A stretch of 64,000 nt of DNA from Raphanus sativus (taxonomy: Eukaryota > Streptophyta > Magnoliopsida > Brassicales > Brassicaceae): positions 3,906,001 through 3,970,000 of the forward strand of contig NC_079514.1 of the NCBI RefSeq assembly GCF_000801105.2, read 5' to 3'. Under the pieces are notes generated by a model. The model saw nothing but the letters and a program-made list of their open reading frames with translations. It did no database searches and was not told where the DNA came from. Numbering within the stretch: the stretch's first letter is position 1; every line of letters starts with the position of its first letter. A program made the position numbers and the translations under genes. Below are positions 25,770 through 37,980 of the stretch, piece by piece.

Positions 25770-25785
25770 AACTCTGTTAAAACTT

Positions 25786-26268
25786 CAGGACAACAAAAAG
25801 ACAGTATCACGTGAACAACCGTGTGTTCAACTGTTTATCGGCTCCGATAGGACCCAGTCAACGCAAGGTTGTGGACACTTGTTGTGATCTGAAAGGGTTG
25901 TTATGGAGAAAACTGTACACCTGACTCTGTATATGAGTCCCCCACAGACAGCAGCAGTTAACCGGTCGGTTCTGTACGGGTATGTTGGTGTTAGATTCTC
26001 GCGCCCCTGAACTTCTCTTCAGTTTTATTATCCTCGAGCCAATAGAGCTGTTTATGCCCTTGTCCCAAGTAAATTCTATTCATTTTACGTCGATCTAAAT
26101 GTATACTCTTTGATTGAGATCAAAAGTCAACAAAATAAATATTTAATTCTATTTGTTATTTTTTATATAATTATAACAAATATGAGTCTGTAATGTTGCT
26201 GATAAAAAAATATACGTGGATGGATGAATATTGAAGAAAACAAAAAAAATATCATGTTAATTAAGGTC
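25786..26268. other. Intergenic, unassigned
   Basis: Moderately GC-balanced sequence to about 26080, with no recognisable protein, then AT-rich. It could be the same unknown segment as 24080-24620 split by the SINE and neighbouring inserts. No gene call is made. Confidence 0.35.
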
Positions 26269-27189
26269 CGAATGAAACAGCGGGACAAGTGCGGTTCTCC
26301 CGCCACATGCAGTTCTCCCGCACTGCATTCACCATTCACCATTTTCTGTTTGTAAAAGCAGTTCAAGCGGAAGATCTGCATGCAGTTCAATATTTTTTGT
26401 CTTTTTGTGAAAAAATCAGATCTCATCCGCTAACATTTGGTGGTGTTGATTTGCTTTTTTTTTGTTTGGTCAATAAATAACTTTGTTACAACATATAACT
26501 TTAAAATATATTTATCTAGTCTTATAAATATAATATTTTTACTTTATTTTATCTACAACTTTAACAATACAAAATTATCATATCTTTACTTATTATTTTT
26601 TGTCATATAATTTTTACTTTTTAAAATAATCATTTTAATATAATACATATTTCAATAGTAATATAGTTTAAATATGTATACTAATATAAGAGATGCGTAT
26701 TTTGTATCACTCAAATATATAGTAATATAATTTAAATATGTATACTTATGAAGAGGAGATGTATATTTCATTTATATATTTAATTATGATATGTATTATG
26801 AAAATATATAGTAATATAATTGAAATATGAACAATAATGGAAGAGATATATCATTAAATTTTTATTTTAAAATTGTGACTTTATTAATTTAGTGCAATAA
26901 TTTTTGTTATTTATGTATTATATTTATATATTATATACTTTGATATATTTTATTATAATCTTTTAAACATTTAATCTACTTTATTTGGACTTTTTCATTT
27001 AGAACTATAATAACTGTTTGTTCTGAACTATAATAACTGTTTGTTCTGATTGTTCCGCATTTTTCCTGCATATTCTGTTTGATCTGTTTGATCTGCACTT
27101 CTCCTGCTTGATCTGCTTGATCTACACTTCTCCTGCTTGATCCGCTTGATCTGCTTGATCTGCACTGCTTGAACCGCTTTTACCATTCG
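26269..27189. mobile_element. hAT-like non-autonomous element with minisatellite end
   Basis: The left end (CGAATGAAACAGCGGGACAA) and the reverse complement of the right end (CGAATGGTAAAAGCGGTTCA) form imperfect terminal inverted repeats of the GAATGG-AACGCGG type common in plant hAT elements. Subterminal short repeats fill both sides: CTCCCGC on the left and CTGCTTGATCTG with CACTTCTCCTG units on the right (27070-27175). The interior is AT-rich without transposase. The flanking 8-mers are not identical, so the target duplication is decayed or the borders are off by a few bases. Confidence 0.6.
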
Positions 27190-28694
27190 AAGCCTAAAGA
27201 GTTAAAAGAGAGTATTAACAGAGCAGTTAAAGTAAGGATTTTTTTCTTCTAATTATCAGTCTCACCGAAGAATGGGTTGTGACATGAGACAAGACAACCT
27301 TATCTTTAATGTCAGTGCTCATAGTACTCAAGTACAGTTTTTAATTATTGCAAACATTTAACGGTAATTAAATATTGTCTCTACATAGATAAGTATCTAT
27401 GATAGACAATACACTGTAGTTGTAGTAGTTCAATATGACTGGCTTTTGGGTCGCTATCTGTAAAAAGTCATACATTTTCTTTTTATTGTAAAGGGTGTGT
27501 TTGATAATTAGAAGAAGAAAATCACTAGATGGAAAAAAAAAGAAGAAGAAGAAAATCCTTACTTCAGCTGTAGAAGAGTCACACTATTTCTTAAATTCAT
27601 AATTTTTAAAAAAATTCATAATATAGTCTAATCTTCTTCACTAGTATGACAAATGTTTGATAATATGTATATTGCTGCGCCACTATTAAAATTAACAAGT
27701 TTTGTTTCCCCATCCACTAGTCGCCAAGGAGAAAAAAAAATCAATATTACGTAGTTTTGATTAAAGATGTTACTCTCGACACAGGATGACAGGAAGTCAG
27801 ATCCCACAGGCCATAGGTACCAACTTAGACCGAATAATGAACTGTTCTTCTGGATGCAGTTACACACAAAGTTTTGAGGGATATTTACAGAGAAAAGAGA
27901 TGGTATGCATTATGCAACTTAAATACAGTAAGTTTTTTATTCAATTTATGGGTTGTTTATATGTCAATAAAAATGGACCTGCCAAAGTAACATTAATTCC
28001 AGGCCAGTGTTGCTGTCTTTGATGCTTACTTGGGGAACACTTGTATCTAGACTTGAATGTATGATGATGTATCTATCTTCTCTTTAATACTTATTGCTAC
28101 TTTCAAGATGATGATATTTATATATGAAAATTATGGGAAATTATTTGTTTGTGGATGCGTCTACGTACGTTCCTTCTGATCATGCTAAAACAGCTAAGTT
28201 ACATAATATCAATTATGGTATATTTTATGAATTTTCAGTAGCAGTGTTTCATTTTGTTTTTTGTTTTTCTTCTTCTCAAACTGTATTCATCCTTCATGGT
28301 TAACCTATATTTATATAAAGACTAGTATGTCTCTAGTTCTATAGTAAGGTGCCATTTCAACCCATCCATGATTTTGCATTTGCTTTTAACAAAATCAACT
28401 TAGCAAATTGCAATTTAACGTTGCTAACGATAAAGGATCCAGCCAGTAAAGCACTAAATTAGAAAGTTTAGAGGCTCAAAAAAGTGATGGAGAGAGGACA
28501 GAGAGTTGCTTAGAGAAATATGATTTGATTTTGTACAACTGGTTTTCAAAACCAAAGGGGCTATGCATAAAAAAAAATACCAAAAAAAAAGAAGCTAAAC
28601 TAAAATCAAGATTACAGAGACATGAGATTATCCTTTGCAAGTCCCAAACCTTCTACTTCAAAGACTATCTCTTCACACGGTTTCTGATTCCATC
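27190..28694. other. Intergenic, GH3.5 3' flank
   Basis: No supported gene. A short less AT-rich patch at about 27780-27910 has no identifiable product. The part next to 28695 is presumably the 3' UTR of the minus-strand GH3 gene. Confidence 0.5.
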
Positions 28695-31024
28695 TTAGTT
28701 ACTTCCCCACTGTTTATGACCAGGGATCCATTTAGGACAGTTGGGGCTGAAGTAACTATCAACAACTCTTGAGTTCAATAACTCAATAATCGGAGCAAAT
28801 TTCACGCATCTCGGCGTCTTATACTGATTAATAGATGCTCCCAAGCTGATGGCATAATCCATGAGCTTATCAAATGTCCCTGGCTCAACAATCTTGATTT
28901 CTAGCGGGCCTATGGACTTGTCACTAACCCTTCCTTGTCTATAAACAGTGTTGAACGATTCTTCAACGGCTAGGCAGCAATCCTCAAAGACAGAAGGAGG
29001 GATTGGTGTGTTTCCATCCAAACATAGCTCCCAGAAGAGGACATAATGGCCAGGGATAGAACTTGTATCCGCATAGCTTGTGAATTCAGAGAGTGAGGCA
29101 TCAAATGGGACAAGGTGTGTCATTGCGTTCTTCACCGCGTTCTGAAGCTCAACTTCGTCGGTCTTGTCGGAATCTATGCTCAATACCACATTCTTGCGGC
29201 ATATGAAACTGAATTGAGGTGCCTTGTTCTTGAATCCAGTCACTCTCAACAAATCACCAACTCTGTATCTACAAAGCCCTGCGTCAAAATCACAAAGCAC
29301 ACAAACATAAGACTAGACCCTTAAAAATGTAATATTTTTTTGTTATAAATTAACAGAAATTTCTTTATTTATTTTTATTTTTATGACAAAATTACGACAA
29401 AATTAGCACTTAACAGAAAAATCACTAAAATAGCAAAAATGATTATTTTACTCTGAATTCTAAACTTTACCCTAAGTTCAACTCTTTCAATACTAAACTC
29501 TAAACCATGATAACTAACCCTAAATCCAAATATAAAGAAAAAGTTTTTAAATTTTTTAATAAACGTTATTTTGAAAACAAAAATTCTGTGTATGCACTGT
29601 TTCTTTTTATGGAAAACGAATGTTATTGTTATAAAATAGGACATTTCTCATTTTTCTTACCGGCATAAGTGGTGACAACGAGTTCGTACTCCTGACCAAG
29701 CTTAACATCAACAAGATCAACAAGCTCTTGTTGCTCTTTCTCCGTGAGTGCTTTAGGTAGATTGATGGAGTTAGTAACACCTGAGTTTCTATGAACAGGC
29801 AAGAACTCGAAATAAGCCATGGTTGGTATGAGCGTGTAAGAGACCTCGCTGGGTTTGCAGAGTGGCCTTAAGTTGACACCAAAGTAACACTCGGAGGAAG
29901 CATACATTGTACAAACAAGAGGCAAGCCATTGCTGTAGTAATCCAAAGTTGGAATGTACTGAGACATTGTCCCGGTCACAATCACATCCACATACTTTGT
30001 GTTAGGCCACAACCTAGTGATAATCCCTTGCCAGGATCTCTTCTTGCACTCGAACTCCACAAAATCTGCGAGTTTTGGACTCGGTTTAAGGATCTTAGCA
30101 ACCGCCTCACGCACCGAAGGATCAGTGATCAGGGAACTTAGTGTACCGGTTCTGATGTCACGTACCAGCTCGGTCCAGTGCTTCTCAAGAAACTTGATAG
30201 CTCTGATGAAACCAGAGGCGAAAACAGCACCGACTCGAAGAACCTCCTGATGTTGGCATAAGCCGCAGAGCATCTGAGAGTACATGCTCTGGTAAGAGTC
30301 AGGGCAAAGGATGGTCTCGTTGGGGCTTGTGTAGTCGGTGTAAGGGTCAAAGGGTCTTTCTTTGAAATGGGAAGATTTGTAGTAGCTGGTTAAGACAGGA
30401 CGAGCAGGTAGGCCTCCTGGTGTCTTGGATTCAGACTTGATGAACAAGAAATACATTCCTTTGCCTTTGTCGAGACCAGGAACGAACTGGCTCATTACAG
30501 GCATCAAGAAACTGTAGAGAAGCGATCTTCTGTCTAGTTCTTCTTCGATTGTCGGCATTAGCTTCCTCTCTCCACCAGATGTCCCAGAGCTGTTAAAGAA
30601 CATATCGAAAGCTTGTAAGGCTCTTGAAAAACAGAGCAAAAACAGAGCACAAACAGAGCATCTTCAAGAAGAGAGAATAGAGAGTGTTAATAACGAACCT
30701 AGTGAGGAACTCGGAGATGGGCTTTGAAGAGAGGATAGGAGATTTATCACCGTTAGCAATCCTGTTGATCTCAGGCTGGATATCCTCGTAGGTTATAACA
30801 GGCATCACGTTCTTGAAAATCTCTCTGTCTGTGCGACCGTTGAGGTCATGTCGCCTGAGATACTCCACGTCAGCATTACGGGTCAAGATCTCCTCCAAGA
30901 CACGTCTCTGGACTTGGTCGGCGTTGGAGGTCAGTTCCTCGATTAACTGAAGCTTTCTCTTGTTCTTCTCGTCGAGGGTCAGATCGAAAGCATCTAAAGA
31001 TTCAAACTTTGGTGCCTCAGGCAT
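28695..31024 (-). CDS. GH3.5: GH3.5/WES1 acyl acid amido synthetase
   Basis: Cytosolic/nuclear enzyme of the firefly-luciferase superfamily. It adenylates a hormone acid and joins it to an amino acid. GH3.5 of Arabidopsis conjugates indole-3-acetate, and also salicylate, mainly to aspartate, lowering free auxin and affecting defence. Three exons on the minus strand: 30699-31024, 29661-30589, 28695-29278. They sum to 612 residues, the length of the Arabidopsis protein. Seen: ATP-binding motif [10 protein letters not shown] at the exon 1/2 join, [11 protein letters not shown], and the motif YRVGD at the start of exon 3. Residues around [19 protein letters not shown] and [15 protein letters not shown] fit GH3.5 rather than its paralogue GH3.6. 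Introns are 109 and 382 bp. A TATA-like CTATATATA lies on the minus strand near 31148-31156. No damage seen. Confidence 0.95.
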
Positions 31025-31758
31025 GGTTTGGTTTCAGAGATTGTAAATGTGAGAAGATGGAAAAGATTGAGATGGGTGTGGAGTAGATGAGCTTATGGTT
31101 TTTAGGAGCTTTTAGTGTGTGAGGAAGAAGGAAAGAGAAGTGTTGATATATATAGAAGAGAATGAAAGGAAGGTGGAACTAGGCATGGACGTTGAGGAAG
31201 ATGAAGGGTGTAATCGTCAATTGCTATAACATGTCATGGGACATCTATCACTATATAATTAGAACTTTTAGTACTCTGCAATTCATATACTTACTTGCAC
31301 TTTGGATATTTATTTTTGGAAAAAACAAATGTGTATATAAAAGCTATAGTCACTTTTACGAAGATTTAAAACTACATGTACGAGTACGACTATAACTGTT
31401 ATGAAGATTTAGACTTTATGTTAAGAAAAGATATAGACTTTGACATATGCTTGAGCTGACATGGCATATAATTGTAAGAGACTTGTAATAGACCATCAGT
31501 ACGTACGTTTTGCATTGTTGTTAAGAAAATCACTTTACAAAATAATGGTTCAATGGCAAAAGGAGATGTTACTTTTGTAAAAGCAAAGGAAAATTATCAC
31601 AATTTACTTTACACAGCCGTTACTGGAAACAGTTGAATTTATATCCATCAATAACTGGCTGCATTGTATATTTACCCCAAAAAATTGCATTGTATATTTG
31701 GTATGCATGATTATGCAGATTAACGAACTTATATTACAGTAATAATGTGACTAATTAA
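31025..31758 (-). promoter_or_regulatory. GH3.5 upstream region
   Basis: Presumed 5' UTR and promoter of the minus-strand GH3 gene. A TATA-like CTATATATA near 31148-31156 would place transcription start roughly 90-100 bp before the ATG. I did not find a perfect TGTCTC auxin element by eye in the first few hundred bases; that is not a reliable negative. Confidence 0.45.
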
Positions 31759-31760
31759 TA

Positions 31761-31988
31761 CTCCCTCTATTTTTAATAAGTGTCATTTTAGAGTTATGCA
31801 CACGGATTAAGAAATCATTAAATTTTACATATTTTCCATACAAAAATATAATTACCCATACATCTCAATCAATAGAAAAATAAAATGCATAATAAAATTA
31901 ATAAATTTTGCATTGAAAACTTAAAACGACACTTATTTTGCAACGAAAAAAATTCCTTACAACAACATTTAATATGAAACGGAGGGAG
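31761..31988. mobile_element. Stowaway-type (Tc1/mariner) MITE
   Basis: The left end CTCCCTCTATTTTTAATAAG and right end GAAACGGAGGGAG are terminal inverted repeats of the Stowaway class, flanked by the TA dinucleotide on both sides (31759-31760, 31989-31990). 228 bp, AT-rich, non-coding. It lies about 740 bp upstream of GH3.5. Confidence 0.9.
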
Positions 31989-31990
31989 TA

Positions 31991-34420
31991 GTTTACTGGT
32001 TCGGTGCAATACTGAGTCTAGTATATTTTATTTTTGCAACTAAAATACTCAAATCAGTCATCCAGTATACCAACATGCTCAGAAATCATGTACAAAACAT
32101 ATAATTAAATCCATTAACTAGCTATCTCAATCAGGCTAGACACTAGAATATAAAAAAGTATACATGACATTAAAATAAGTATCCATCCATAACAACAGTG
32201 CATGAGAGATGGGGGCACGGATTTTATAACGGGGTTTTACTCGGTTGACCAGCTCTCTGAAACCGGCAATATCCGGTTAATCCGCAGCAATGTCGTACGT
32301 GTTGTCCCACGAATCACCAGCAAACCAACTTTAACCCTTTTTAATACCCTAAGCTAACAAGTATTAAAACACATCTCTCGAAAACGGAGTTATTTTGAGA
32401 CGGAATGTTATCACGGCGAGAGAGGAATCCGAGAGGTGTGTGTGAGGGGGGACCAGACAGCTGGATATCACACTTGATAGGTTGACACGTGTACGGAACT
32501 ATTGCTGTTCTACAAGTTTGGTGCCTTCACGTTGTTTATTTTGAATATATATAATATTATCTTTTTGATAGTCCGAAATATCCAAATCTGAAAACCTACT
32601 AATTTCTTAGGAATCGGTTTATCAAAAACAGCAAATCCTTTTTTCAAAAAAAAAAACAGCAAATCCAATTGCTGCATGTGAAAATTAGATATTCACACTG
32701 ACTAGCTATTTTGCAGGATCAAATTGTTTGGTTCATTATTATCCGTGTATCAAATGAGTTTATTTCAAAAATTTGTTGGTGTGAACTCTCTTTTGGAAAT
32801 TTCAGTTTCTTTCTTTTTATAAAACACAATCAACGTGAAACTTTGCATAAACTACACCAACGGATAATATTTGACGTTTCTAGTTTTAAACGTTACAGTT
32901 AGATGGTAGACGTATTCATTAGCAAGCATATATACTTTAGATATGTGTTTTTATTTTGTTTTTACAATAATGATTTTCGCCGGAAACGATTTTCTGTAAA
33001 TCTTCTGTTTCGGAATGTTCCTTTGTATTCTAGAGAAGAAGTCCATCAATCATATTACTTGAGTTTATTCAAAGAATTACGTACGTCTACGTAAGATTAG
33101 TGTCTGGATAGCTGCAAAAGATAAAAAAAGATAAAAAAATCCAATGGCTGATATACGCTGTAAAGCCTGTAATAGGATAGGGTTTAGAATCGTGCCTAAC
33201 AAATTATCTCGTATTCTCGTACGCAGACGTGTGCATATATATATAGCGTAACAATCTTCCAAATTTTAGCACAAAAAAAAAAATCTTAGTTTCGTCTTTG
33301 TATTATGGAGTCAAATACTTTGGTACTTGCTTGACTATAAAGTATAAAGAATGTGTATATCTATCAGAAAAACTCGAAAATTAGTACTTTATTTCATTTG
33401 CCTCCAATATCATGGTGTTCGGTATAAATTTTGAATTTTCAGCGTATCAAACGTGTTTTAGCTTTGCGACATTTTCAAAAGGCGATATAAATATGGTTTA
33501 AATACCAAAGACCCACAAATCGTGACGATCAGTCACCATTTCCAAATACCAAAGATAGGTTAAAAGTGTCCTAACATTGAGGTTCTGTACTTTATCAAAC
33601 TCCTATTTTTTTCCATGTTTAATGTTTTACTGAAAATCTGACTAATTTCAAAGGTGAACGTACACCATACCAAAGTTCAATGTCTTAAGTGATTCGAACT
33701 CTTGGATTTACGTATTCTCCTTGTTTAAATGGCTCACTATTATGAATATCAACATTTTGTGGTTATCTAGATGATTCATAATGTTCTTTACTTTTATATT
33801 TCTTTTGGTTGTTATACACGTAATATCCCAACATGTTTCCCCACCGAAAATCAGGTGTGACCAGGTGCACTATGGACGCATCATGCGCGTATGTGTCATA
33901 TCCAAAGCTAAGAAAGCGTGTATGTTTTTCTGATTTTGAGTATTCTAAAAGAAATCCGTACACTCACACTCTTTTCACACTCTTTCGCAGTTTTAGTTTT
34001 GCTAATAGTATGCGGAAGGTTGTGGCGTCGGCAGGAGACATCGACAGTCTAATATTAACTCCTTTGCCGTTGACTTTCCGATATTATCTCCGAGGTTTTC
34101 TTTTTCTACATGTCTCATATTTTTCACAGCTTTAATCTAAAAGAGTGTTTTTATAAAATATCAAAAAGAGTTTTCTTCCTCAAATCGTATCATCGGGTTT
34201 GCCCTACTTCAAATCATAATGTTACAAATGCGCATGTTCTTTCGTTGAATCTTGAAGATGATTTTATTGCGTAGTATGAACCTATCATAGAGTGATATGC
34301 TCGAAGCTTAAGTCCTCAGCTACATTTTTTGGTTACTAAGTATTTATTACCAGTTATTAAAATGGTTACTAAGTATTTATTACCAGTTGACATCTACAAC
34401 ATTAATTTGCTAAGAAAACT
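31991..34420. other. Intergenic, no gene seen
   Basis: A patch at about 32210-32530 is less AT-rich and contains ACACGTG (near 32485) and several GGTT/AACC motifs, but no coding frame. It could be distal regulatory sequence of GH3.5 or a remnant. At about 34326-34390 a 35-bp unit GGTTACTAAGTATTTATTAC is tandemly duplicated. No other feature recognised. Confidence 0.4.
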
Positions 34421-34492
34421 ACAAATGATTTTTTTTTTTAAATGAATGTAAAATTTATTCAATCAAAACATTTTTACAACTAGTGCATCATA
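34421..34492 (-). mobile_element. LINE 3' tail, interrupted by the CACTA element
   Basis: On the minus strand the sequence ends in TTGATTGAATAAATTTTACA followed by TTCATTT and an A-run, the same 3' tail as the LINE pieces at 6635-7205 and 38034-38624. The CACTA element begins immediately beyond, so the transposon probably landed in this older LINE remnant. Confidence 0.6.
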
Positions 34493-35640
34493 CACTACAA
34501 GAAAACATGACTTTAACGACTACAAAATTGGTAGTAAATTGGTCGTTAAAAGGGATTTACAACCAAATTACGACCAATTGTGATTGGTCGTTAAACGCTG
34601 GTCGTAATCACCAATTGGTCGTACATTGGTCGTAAATTTACGACTCAAAGATTTGGTCGTAAATCTGTTGTATATTTACGACTACGAGGATTGATCGTAA
34701 ATCAGATGTACAATTTTAGTCGTAAATTAGTCGTAAAATGTGGTCGTATATTAGATGTAAATTAGTCATGAGTTTACGACTAAAGTACATCGACGTGGAG
34801 GTAAAATGATCATAAATTAACGACTACCTTACATCTAGATCATATATACCTTAGTCGTTAGTTTAAGACTAATTTACAACGCACAGTAAAATTTAATTAC
34901 TAAATTATTTAAATAAAATAAAAAAATAATTAAATAATTAAAATTCATAAAGTTAAAAAAAAATACAAATTTGATAAATTCCATAAAACATAATATATAA
35001 CATTCATGAAATTAAAATATTCAAAATACAAAATAATTAAAACTGAGTTTGGCTCTCGGGGACATTGTCTGAAGAGCGGGAGGTAGAAACTGATGGATCC
35101 GACGTCTCACCGAAAAAGGTACTCCCATATGAGGTTCCTCGGTTTCTAAGTCTCTTTCTACCGCTAGCCAAACAATATCGTCAATCTGGAAAAAAAACAT
35201 GGATGGTTATAAAAAATTCAAATAGTTATTTTAAAATAATCTAAAACAAATAATCTAACTTTATCCTAAACTAATTCCAAACCTAAACTAATTACATCCT
35301 AAACTAATTCCAAACCTAATCTAATCACCTAACTAACCACCTAGAACTTAAAAAAAAATACATAGAGAGAGAAGTCGATTGGTTGTAAGGGAGAGGGAAG
35401 TAAGATGTGAGTGTGCAACCAAATGGCTATGCGATGGGTATATATAGAATTTTACGGGTGGTCGTAAATTGGCCGTACATGTACGACCAAATAAAGACTA
35501 ATGGTCGTACAATGATCGTAAATGTACGACCAATTTACGACTAAAGGTGCATTTGGTCGTAAATTGGTCGTTCATTAAAGACTAATTTACTACCAATGGT
35601 GGCATTGATAGTAAATTGGTTGTTTATTAATGACTAATTT

Positions 35641-36990
35641 ACGACCAATAGTGCATTATACCCTAAACTCGAAACCCAAACCCCAAACCTCATAACCTCA
35701 AATGTTCTAACATAATTGTGTTTTACTATTATTAAACTTTTGGTATTGCATTTCAAATTATATATAACTTATCATCATGTTTGCTCAATTATATATGAAA
35801 TTTTGTTTAAAAAATAAAACTTTGTATTTTGAGTATGAAAGTGTATAAAACTTATGAGATTTGGGATATGATATTTGAGGTTTGGGGTTTAGGATTCAAG
35901 TTTAGGGCATAATGCATTATTGGTCGTAAATTAGTCATTAATAAACAACCAATTTACTACCAATGCCACCATTGGTAGTAAATTAGTCTTTAATGAACGA
36001 CCAATTTACGACCACACGTGTCATTGGTCGTAAATTGGTTGTTTATTAATGACTAATTTATGACCAATAGTGCATTATACCCTAAACTCGAAACCCAAAC
36101 CCCAAACCTCATAACCTCAAATGTTCTAACATAATTGTATTTTACTATTATTAAACTTTTGGTATTGCATTTCAAATTATATATAACTTATCATCATGTT
36201 TGCTCAATTATATATGAAATTTTGTTTAAAAATAAAACTTTGTATTTTGGATATGAAAGTGTATAAAACTTATGATATTTGGGATATGATATTTGAGGTT
36301 TGGGGTTTAGGATTTCAAGTTTATGGCATAATGCACTATTGGTCGTAAATTAGTCATTAATAAACAACCAATTTACTACCAATGCCACCATTGGTAGTAA
36401 ATTAGTTTTTAATGAACGACCAATTTACGACCACACGTGTCATTGGTCGTAAATTGGTTGTTCACTAATGACTAATTTACGACCAATAATGCATTATACC
36501 CTAAACTCGAAATCCAAACCCCAAACCCCAAACCTCATGACCTCAAATGTTCTAACATAATGAAACTTGATCATTCGTCATCAGAAACATCATCCATTTC
36601 ATCATTTTCTTACTTATTTGTGTTAGAACATTTGTATTTTACTATTATTAAACATAATCCGGGATATGAAGAACTTCCAGAAGATACAACGTTCGAAGCC
36701 AACAAAGATGAATTTGAAGAAAATGATGAAGTGGATGATGTTTCTGATGACGAGTGATCAAGTTTCATTATATAAGACCATTTGTGTTTTACTATTATTA
36801 AACTCTTGATATTGCATTTCAAATTATATATAACTTATCATCATGTTTGCTCAATTATATATGAAATTTTATTTAAAAAATAAAACTTTGTATTTTGAGT
36901 ATGAAAGTGTATAAAACTTATGATATTTGGGATATGATATTTGAGGTTTGGGGTTTAGGGTTTAGGGTTTCAAGTTTATGGCGTAATGTA
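35641..36990 (+). repeat. Tandem ~420-bp repeats inside the CACTA element
   Basis: Three successive copies with a period of about 419-420 bp share GCATTATACCCTAAACTCG, a run of ACCCCAAACCTCA, and TATATAACTTATCATCATG. The first two are nearly identical; the third carries an insertion at about 36558-36780. Confidence 0.85.
36558..36772. repeat. Inverted-repeat insertion with an acidic coding-like tail
   Basis: The arms ATAATGAAACTTGATCA...TCATCAGAAACATCATCC (36558-36597) and their complement (about 36731-36772) enclose about 130 bp. Read plus strand, the right half gives an open tail with PGYEELPEDTTFEANKDEF and then a Glu/Asp-rich end at DDE-stop. It may be a captured transposase or host exon end. 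No function can be assigned. Confidence 0.6.
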
Positions 36991-37231
36991 ATATTGGTCG
37001 TAAATTAGTCATTAATAAACAACCAATTTACTATCAATGCTACCATTGGTAGTAAATTAGTCTTTAATGAACGACTAATTTACGACTACATGTATTAGTT
37101 GTAACTTTACGACCAATTTACGACCAATTGTGCTTTAGTCGTAAGTTGATCGTAAAGTGGTTCCAAAATTACGACCACGAATCTGTAGTCGTTAACATTG
37201 GTCGTTAACGCCACGTTTTCTTGTAGTGATA

Positions 37232-37980
37232 TTTGAACAAATAAAAAGAACAAATCCAAAGAAAATATAAATCCTAACATCTTTTCTCTTCACATCTTGC
37301 TAGCTTCTTCAATCAATTACTTCAAAAACTCCATTCCCCCTCAAATGAGTACGTAAACAGTCTTTTTCCTTTACGATTTCATTAATCATGCCTCAAAAAT
37401 TTCCAGAAACAAGTAATACTATTATTGAAAATTATTACTTGATGTGATGTCATATCATGAAATAATCTATTGATTTTGAAATAGATAGTTCGTGGAGGAG
37501 AAAGTAAAATGTTTATGGTGATCCATATTTATTTGATCAAGAAGTTAATTGAAATGTTCAGTTTTATTTATCCTTATCTTTTTATATTTTTAGTGGTAAC
37601 TACTAAAGTAGCCCACTAAAACAGGACAAAAGCTCTTGAGATTGAAAGAAGCATTGACAATTTGAAATCCATGTCTTCTCTCGTTTGTTTTTACTACTCT
37701 CCATTATTGATTCATTTCTCTAGGCTCTCTTGAAGTCTCATTTACTATATTCTAATCTATGTTTTAAATAATCGTGAGGATCACAAAAATTTATAGACCA
37801 AAAACTAATCTCACGGATCCTTACATCCAAATACGTGTTATCTCAATTAAATTATGGTCAAATAACCAAGCAGAATCAGACCCAAATGTCGGACATCTTT
37901 ACTAAATGAACCAAACCGGTTTGCAAATATTTTTTCTACAAAGAGGACTTAGTTATATATGAAGCAGGCTCAACCGGAAT
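37232..37980. other. Intergenic, no gene seen
   Basis: AT-rich spacer between the CACTA element and a LINE 3' fragment. Nothing recognised. Confidence 0.5.

Larger units (their letters stand above)
34493..37228. mobile_element. Non-autonomous CACTA (EnSpm) transposon
   Basis: The ends are CACTACAAGAAAAC and its exact complement GTTTTCTTGTAGTG, flanked by the 3-bp duplication ATA (34490-34492 and 37229-37231): CACTA termini plus 3-bp target duplication. Many copies of TTGGTCGTAAATT in both orientations fill the subterminal zones, as expected of transposase-binding sites. Inside, a unit of about 420 bp starting near GCATTATACCCTAAACTCG recurs at about 35652, 36071 and 36490, the third copy interrupted. 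No TNPA/TNPD transposase is present in the 2736 bp, so it is a deletion or chimeric derivative. Confidence 0.93.

Noticed and set aside
30138..30350. Second frames overlapping GH3.5
   Set aside because: They are shadows of the long GH3.5 exon 2 with no independent support.
36560..36757. 65-codon frame with acidic tail as a host gene
   Set aside because: It lies wholly inside the CACTA element and half of it is one arm of an inverted repeat; treated as part of the element.
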